A stretch of DNA of 64,000 nucleotides. It comes from Raphanus sativus (taxonomy: Eukaryota > Streptophyta > Magnoliopsida > Brassicales > Brassicaceae). Position numbers and translations under genes: made by a program. The stretch is from assembly GCF_000801105.2 (NCBI RefSeq), contig NW_026615402.1, positions 1-64,000 on the forward strand. Reading direction: 5' to 3'. Below the pieces are notes generated by a model. That model was not told where the DNA came from, searched no databases, and was given only the letters and a program-made list of their open reading frames with translations. The stretch's first letter is position 1, and every line of letters begins with the position of its first letter. Shown piece after piece: positions 56,935-64,000 of this stretch.

Positions 56935-59668
56935 ATCAAAATATTTTTTTCTTTAATTTGTTTGGAATATTGAGAAATATTATCTCTTTGTGCTATAGAT
57001 TCGGAGAATGAGGACACTATTTATTGTGAAGATAACTTAATTGTAAGTTAACAATTATAGAATAAAATCTCCGTTGTGTAGAATTAAGTAAAACCAGAAC
57101 TACACTTTGAATCCATATCCTAGAAGTTATGGTTATTTCTTTAATTCATTATGTTGATTTTACTCATTCTACCTTCCTGTGGAATAATACTTATGGAAAT
57201 CATTTTTACAGCCTGTATTTACACTCAATGGAGTAGGTGTACACTATGTGCTTAAGTAATATATAACACTTTCAATCCATTCTTTAGAAGTTATTTTTGT
57301 TTCTCTGGTCATCATCTTTTTTTCTTAAATGGCAATGGTCTAAATACGGAGTTGTATACAACTAAATATGTAATGTGTATATTTTTTTCTGTGTAGAGAT
57401 ATACATATATATTATTTCCCCAAAAAAATACATTTAAAAATGAATGACAGCTAAGAGCATAGTTATCACATAGTTATCGGTGAGTATTCCAAAGATATCT
57501 CACAAATTTAATACTCCCCTATTTTATATTATAAGTAGTTTAGGAAAAAAATTGTTTGTATCAAAATACAATATAATCTCTATAAAATAATATTCTATAA
57601 ATTAATAAATTTTGTCGGTCTCAACTTGGACAGATTCAAAATTTGACACAAATCGATAAATCAATAACATAATATTTTTTTAGAAAATTCTATGTAAATA
57701 TATTGTCTCATTGATATTATAAATTAATAATTTATATGTATACATATCTTATATAAGCAAGAACCTATTATATATTGTTTGTTTTACATTCACAATGAGA
57801 CTATCTTTATGTTTTCTAAACACTTAATATATTTTTGAAAAGATTTAGTAATATTATATCTAAAACTATATTTATTTTCTATGCAATATATATTATACAC
57901 ACTAAATAATATAATAAAATCAATATAAATTTCAAATATCAGAAAAATTAAAATTAATGTCTTTACACAAAAAATAAATATTTTTTATCTTAGAATAAAT
58001 ATATCTTAATATAAGAAATCTAAATAAAAATTTTTTAAAAAAAAATTAATATCTCTATAAATTAATAAAATTTCAAAGTCCCAACATTATTCATTTATAG
58101 AGGTCTTACTGTATAAGTAGTTTTATGTTTACTGAGTATATAGTGTGACCAATCAAATAATGTAGATTTATTTATGATTGGGTTAACTATATATAATTCG
58201 TATATCAAATGCTATTTTTAAAATAAATTATATATTTCTTAATCTTTGTGCATTCAACTAAAACTACCTTCCAAAAATAACAGAGGAAGTATTAATTACT
58301 TGTATGTAAATAAGTTAATAGTAAAATTTTAAGTACAGTTTTATTCTTGAAGGCTGATATTTTACTTTTTTAGAAATTTAATTCTTATATTTTTATTTTT
58401 TTGTAATTATATTTATGTTTTTCTCTGTAATCATATTATATATAATTAAAAGTGGTTACCTAATATATTTAGATAATCATTTAGATAAACTTTTAAAATA
58501 AATTGGACATAAGTTTTTTATCAACTAATCATGATCCATCTTTAATAGTATTGATAACATACATCTGCCTCGTATCTAGAAAAAAGTCAGTGAAACCAAA
58601 CCCAAGTAAATGTTTATGAAAAAGTTGGTATATTTTTGTTTTAATTTTTATTTATAAGTTTAATTTTTATATTTGTTATTTTTATAATTATATTTATGTT
58701 TTACTTTGTAATTATATTTTATATAATTAAAGGGATTACATGATATATTAAGATAATCATTTAGATAAGTTTAAAAAATAAGTTGGACATAGCTTTTTAT
58801 CAACTGTTCATGGTCCAGTTTCAATAATATTGATTAGTACATACTGATCAGAAAACAATATATGTAATAAGAGTGTCTAAAGTTATCGAGGTTCTTAACG
58901 AAAAACTGATAACTTTCGTGTTTTCGCTATTTCCGATTTCTTTTTGTTGTTTCTTAATATCTACAAATTATCTTAGATATTCCAATGGAGTTGTTCTAGT
59001 AAGCTTACTAGTCAGAGAAATTTCTTTTAATGTTATGTAAGGATGATGTTATTCTTCTAATTGTGTAGAAAATAAGTAAAAAAAATTGTGAAATATAAGT
59101 TAAAAAAAATTGTTAGATGTTTTTGGGTCCTAGACTCCTAGTCAACTTTGACTGTATATGTTTTAATTGGGAGAAAATACCCAAAATGAAACAAGATAAC
59201 AATATGGTGCATGAACTAGTAAGAATGAGAGCTTTATTCCTCTAATATATTATTTTCAGGATCCGAAGCAAATTAAAAAAGAATTGACAGAGCTTTTGTA
59301 CAGAGTCGTACCCTGGTGGTTGGTGTAAGGAAGTCTGTGGCTTTCAGATTATTCCACTAAAGGAAAGTTTTGGAAAAATGTGGCCAAACGTTTCTTTAAA
59401 ATAAAACGGCCGGAAGCCACTAATTCATTGGCTTGGGCCATGGACCCGCTCTGTATATATATATATACAAAAAAAAAGAGTTTGAATACCTATAGTGTCA
59501 TTTTTTCATTAAATCAGACTACAGAACTATTGATGAAAAGTAGTATCCAATATATTCATAAATACTGACTTATTACTACATAATATCCTGGTTTTTTTTT
59601 GTTACATATCCCTTGTATGATCTGCAAAAATCCAAGATCATGGAGTGAAACCCATAAAACAAGATGCG
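56935..59668. other. Intergenic: shared promoter, then nested MITEs
   Basis: 56935-57245 is the promoter of the minus-strand zinc-finger gene, similar to that of gene 1. Beyond this the DNA is very AT-rich with no gene. 57512-58289 contains two nested MITEs, listed separately. The short frame at 59380-59568 is not supported as a gene. Confidence 0.55.
57567..58113. mobile_element. MITE nested in an older Stowaway-like element
   Basis: 547-bp element with inverted ends: left tacaatataatctctataaa, right the complement of tacagtaagacctctataaa. This ctctataaattaata family of ends is common in plant MITEs. It lies inside a larger pair of ends, tactcccctattttatatta at about 57512 and the inverse of tacttcctctgttattttt ending at about 58290, which is Stowaway-like. 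Confidence 0.55.
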
Positions 59669-59679
59669 AACATTGTTAA

Positions 59680-59864
59680 CCAGCGGGGTTGGCCTGGTGG
59701 TGTTGAGGGAGCTTCGGCCCCAATACGCACCCGGATTCGAACCGCTGGCCAGGCAATTGAGGTATCTAATTCCCCATACTACCAAATGGTCCGCCTCGCG
59801 CCGAGGGGTTGGCCCCTGGTGGTGGAAGTCCCTCCAGGTTAAACAAAAAAAAAAAAAAAAAAAA
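59680..59864 (+). mobile_element. SINE retroposon with 11-bp target duplication
   Basis: 185 bp including a long A tail (59844-59864). The tRNA-like head has an A-box-like tggcctggtggtgttgagg and a B box ggattcgaacc. Flanked by aacattgttaa at 59669-59679 and 59865-59875. The head differs from the SINE at 7327, so it is a different family. Short frames across it on both strands are not genes. Confidence 0.9.
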
Positions 59865-60155
59865 AACATTGTTAAAGCTGTTAACAACATTATTATTAAT
59901 CCTTTCGTATAGCATGGCTTGAATTCTTGTCACTGTGTTTTGCTGGTGACGAGTTCCTAAGAGATTTTCACATGTATAGAGATTTTCCCAATGCACATAT
60001 ATGTCCAACTTTATTAACAAATTTATTTGATACATATAATACTTTTGACATTTTTAAGGCCACTATATTTTATTATAAAACCTTTTACCTTAAGTCCTTA
60101 GTTTTTTTCAGGTTTGTATTTTTCTCCAAAAATTCTGATTCCAAATATAATATTA

Positions 60156-61860
60156 CTAGGTGATTGTTCGGTGTTCATGCACGAGTGTAAATATTATAAA
60201 AAAATATATTATAATAAGTGATTGCTGTTTACTTTTAATTTTATTAATTTATATTTATATGCATAATTTATATTAATAATATTATATTAATTTAATTTTA
60301 CATATAATTTTAGATATGTTATATATAGTCATGGTTTTTGTGTTTATAGTTGATTTAATTATCATTTGGATATAGTTGGATTGCATATATTTCTCTAAAT
60401 TCAACAATAATAATTTTTGTTATATATATATATATATATATATATTAAAATTTTGATTAATTTTCTTATTTGTATTTATGTAAGTTGTTGTCTTAGATAT
60501 ATAAATATACTTTAGAAATATTATGTATAACTTAAGATGTGTTATACTTAGATTGAAATTAAAAAAACTAATGTGTCTCATTTCAAATTAAATAAATTAA
60601 TATAACTATAATATTCTGAAGTCTCATGCATATATATAAATATTTACAAAAGACCAAATTGTAACAGCTGATTAATATTTTATTTTCATTTGTTAATACG
60701 TTTCGAGTCATCATATAGTTTATATTTATAAATAAATTATTATCATAAATTATATATTCTAATTGCAGCTAAACTTATGATTTTAAATATAAGTTGGATT
60801 CGTCGAGTCACTCATGTTGTGAGTATATTGAGTTACATATATTCTTTCAAATTCAAACCGAAGTATAATTATTTTATTATATTTAAGTTAAATCAAATTA
60901 ATTTTATTTATCGTTTAAAAGTGCATGTATTTTATAATATTTATCAGATTATATATTGATTGTTAAAAATATTAGAAAATAAGCGATGATCAATTGGAAA
61001 TTACAACATAAGTAATTGATACATTTTTATTATGGTTATATTAATTTCCACAAAAATTAAAACATAAAATTCAAATGAAAATTTAATATTAAGAGACAAA
61101 TAATTTTTATAATGATGAAATATAATATTTCTACCTCGTTAAAGTATGTAGTGTTATGTTATTTAAAAGATTTTGTAATTATTTGATCAAAAATGTTTAT
61201 TGTTAAAATTTATTTGGTTTTTAATATCACTTAAAAATAATCAGTAAAAAGTATTGTGATTTTATTTGAGAAATCATATTGAATAAGTAAAATAAATTTA
61301 TAGATATTTTTGCTGTGATTGAAATATATTATAGTCAAATATACAAAACAATAGAACATTTCAATACTAATTATAAACGATTTTAGTCATTTAAACATAC
61401 ATCAATTTATGTTACTTAATTATTTTATTTAATCATCTAAGAAAAAGATAGATATATAAAAAAACATTTATATTACTTTGAAAATATATTTTTGTATTGT
61501 TTAAAGTTATGTCTTAAAAGAAATAATATTTATTTTTATAATATCAAGATTATCTGTAAATTTTTTTTATGGAATCACATTCTATACAAATATAATTTTT
61601 TTATCTAAGAAAATAGTTTATTACTTCAAAAGTATGTTTATGTTATTTAAAATATTTCTAAATGAAATATTACTATTTTGTTAACTTTCCTTTTCTAATA
61701 AAATCATATTATATTTACATATATTTTCGCTTTTAAATTCATTTTCTAACTTTATAAATGTTTCATTTTTATTATATATGTCATTTACAAAATTTTAAAA
61801 AGAAAACTAAATAAAACATCAATAATAATATTTGAATGTAATATTTTTAATTCATTAAGG
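60156..61860 (-). mobile_element. Possible degenerate Helitron on the minus strand
   Basis: The minus strand reads actcgtgcatgaacaccga, then acaatcacCTAG, then T at 60155: a CTAG end before T with a weak imperfect hairpin, a layout common in Brassicaceae Helitrons. The body to the right is extremely AT-rich without genes. The other end was not found, so the right limit is arbitrary. Confidence 0.3.
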
Positions 61861-62737
61861 GTGTCAGTATAACCAACCATCGTGAAAATAAACATGAGCG
61901 TTACAAATAGGAAATTAACTTCTCAAATATTATAGAGATGTACCAAAATTTTGAAACGAAACACACAAAAATCAGCAGCAAACGTTTCCAGTAAGCAACC
62001 AAAAGTTTAGTTAATATTATGTCCAAAAATATCTAGCAAAACAATAGTCTTCAAACCCTAAATTATGGTTTAACCAACACTTTTTGCAAATGATCTAGAC
62101 GAATATCTAGGTAAGAACATTCATAAATTAGAACAGAAGTGGACTTGAAATCTGTACCCTACCATGTGTTGTAGAATTGTTATATTTCTCAAATCTAGAT
62201 ATTAATATTCCTCAATCTATATATGTACTTAGGGCATGTAACACGCATATATACCCATTTAAGATCAATAAGAACTACAAGAGATTGCATTCTTTCTCTT
62301 AAAAATATTTTAAAACAATTTTCTTAAGAGATTGCATTCTTTCTCTTATCCAAGGCATTACATTGCCCACCGATAAATAACGGGAAAAGTCTAGTTAGTA
62401 ATTTTATTTCGATTATACCTTAAATTGAGATTACAAATGTATTTATTAATTATCCATGTTTAGTAGTAACTCATAGAGAGAAAATCAAAGGCCAAAACCA
62501 AACCACATCCCTAACTTGTCTCTGTCTCTCACGATCTTAAGCATAACGATTTTCCCGCCAAACCTCATAAAACATAGCAAGCAAAACTATGAACCTCTTT
62601 ATCTGTCGTAAAACAAAACTATCATTGTAAAATATTTTCAAAATTATGCAAAATAAACACTCCTAAGGAGGCTACGTAAGCTTCGCAAAAGGAGTCTATA
62701 TAAAACAACAAAAAATAAAAATAAAAAACAATAAAAA
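61861..62737 (+). promoter_or_regulatory. Upstream region of the pectin methylesterase gene
   Basis: AT-rich without other genes. A TATA box (ctatataaaac) at 62696-62706 lies about 35-40 bp before the start codon, with an A-rich leader between. Confidence 0.55.
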
Positions 62738-64000
62738 ATGGCTTTCGGATCATACGACGACGACGATTCTAAGAGGAAGAGGAGGTACGTTGTTATCTCC
62801 ATCTCCTCCGTTCTTCTTGTTTCTATGGTTGTCGCCGTTACCATCGGCGTTAGCGTCAATAACGATAGCGGAACTAAAGAAGAGATCACGGCTTCCGTTA
62901 AAGCCATCAAAGATGTCTGCGCGCCAACCGATTACAAGAAGACTTGTGAAGATACTCTAAGGAAAGATGCAAAGGACACATCGGACCCGTTGGAGCTTGT
63001 GAGGACAGCGTTTAACGCAACGATGAAACACATAAGTAACGTGGCAAAGAAGTCACTTACTATGATTGAGCTACAAAAGGATCCAAGGACGAAGATGGCT
63101 TTGGATCAATGCACGGAGCTAATGGATTATGCAATCGGCGAGCTTAGTAAATCTTTTGACGAGTTGGGAAGGTTCGAGCTGCACAAGGTTCTTAAAATCC
63201 AGACTTGTTATGGACTTCTAAATTAAAACTAATTGACGATAAATAGATTTATCCGATCTTTTTTATATATTAGTTAATTATTATTCTAACTATCAGTGTG
63301 TGACTTAATTCATTTAATAACAAGGTTGACGACGCATTGATCAAGCTAAAGGTTTGGCTCAGCGCGACGATTAGTCATGAGCAAACTTGTCTCGATGGGT
63401 TTCAAGGGACACAAGGAGATGCCGGCGAGACGATGAAGAAAGCATTGAAAACTGCGGTCCAGTTAACACATAACGGGCTTGCGATGGTCAGCGAGATGTT
63501 GAATTACTTGGGACAAATGGATTTGCCGGAGATGAATAGTCGCCGGCTGCTGTCTCAAGAGTTTCCTTCGTGGGTGGATGGGCGTGTGCGTAGGCTCTTG
63601 AACGCTCCATTGTCCGAGGTCAAACCAGATATGGTCGTGGCTCAAGACGGAAGCGGTCAGTACAAGACGATCAACGAGGCATTGAAAAATGTACCGAAGA
63701 AGAATAATGCGACCTTCGTGGTTCATATTAAGAGCGGAATCTATAAAGAATTTGTTCAGGTGAATCGGACCATGCCTAATCTGGTTTTTATCGGTGATGG
63801 CCCCGACAAAACCGTCATTTCCGGCAACAAAAGTTTCAAGGACGGTATTACCACGTACCGTACAGCTACCGTTGGTAATGACTCTCATGTTATATTTTAT
63901 CCGTCTTTATAGCATATCTAAGTGGAGCAGTCTAATATAGTCTAGACATTTTTTAAAAATACATTATACATGTATATATTAAAACCTAAAACTTTATTTT
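62738..64000 (+). CDS. Pro-pectin methylesterase with PMEI domain, 5' part
   Basis: Cell-wall enzyme that removes methyl esters from pectin. Exon 1 62738-63187, exon 2 63325-63874; a donor at 63875 opens an intron running off the window, so the catalytic QD...QD...R residues are not seen. Residues 1-17 are acidic then basic (SYDDDDSKRKRR), followed by a membrane anchor at about 18-40 (YVVISISSVLLVSMVVAVTI). A PMEI-type pro-domain spans about residues 50-200 (VCAPTDYKKTCEDTL with its conserved Cys pair; CTELMDYAIGEL). Two RRLL sites (SRRLLSQEF, VRRLLNAP) mark where Golgi subtilases usually cut off the pro-domain. The catalytic domain starts at VVAQDGSGQYKTINEAL. Start fixed by the TATA box and conserved N-terminus. 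Confidence 0.93.

Noticed and set aside
56564..56956. 130-codon plus-strand open frame
   Set aside because: It is antisense to the zinc-finger gene and reflects its repeated codon pattern.
62362..62395. Possible Helitron 3' end (gcccaccg...cggg...gtctag|t)
   Set aside because: The stem is only three or four pairs with a long loop, too weak to support.

Overview
This window is nuclear DNA from a flowering plant, almost certainly a member of the Brassicaceae (Brassica, Raphanus or a close relative). The genes have many short introns with plant-type splice sites, one AT-AC (U12-type) intron is present, intergenic DNA is AT-rich, and the protein products are very close to what I remember of Arabidopsis families. 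Nothing bacterial, viral or organellar was seen.

Layout. 1-580 is the 3' end of a Helitron. 765-5470 is a complete 18-exon gene for a calponin-homology kinesin-14 (944 aa). 5954-6592 encodes a small basic protein of unknown function. 7110-7670 is an F-box/LRR gene remnant split by a SINE. 8110-9518 is a Mutator-like element with a 9-bp target duplication. 10908-11155 is a Stowaway-type MITE. 12319-24902 is a 2,987-bp tandem duplication whose second copy is interrupted by a 6,610-bp non-autonomous Helitron (18161-24770) carrying captured gene pieces and a nested hAT MITE; the first copy preserves the empty target site. 26247-27113 and about 34836-35520 are two polyadenylated non-coding retroposons. 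31233-33087 is a complete five-exon PP2C phosphatase gene (372 aa).

37517-47853 is a seven-exon F-box/LRR gene (FBL3-like). Its first exon is broken by a 7,539-bp retroelement insertion (37771-45309) with a clean 5-bp target duplication. The two ends of that insertion are different LTRs in opposite orientations, so it looks like a chimera of two retroelements integrated as one unit. The F-box gene carries at least three further frameshifts and is a pseudogene here.

The right part holds two related single-finger C2H2 genes in convergent, inverted orientation (50189-51004 and 55705-56934), a copia remnant between them, a second SINE (59680-59864), a long AT-rich stretch with nested MITEs and a probable degenerate Helitron end, and the first two exons of a membrane-anchored pro-pectin methylesterase that runs off the window end.

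The genes do not form a pathway; this is ordinary eukaryotic gene order. The PP2C and F-box genes resemble neighbouring Arabidopsis genes near the top of chromosome 5 (from memory At5g01700 and At5g01720), which supports a conserved block there. The unusual content is in the mobile DNA: a matched filled and empty Helitron site, a chimeric retroelement with two outward-facing U5 ends, and a gene pair in which one copy has amplified its N-terminal repeat.
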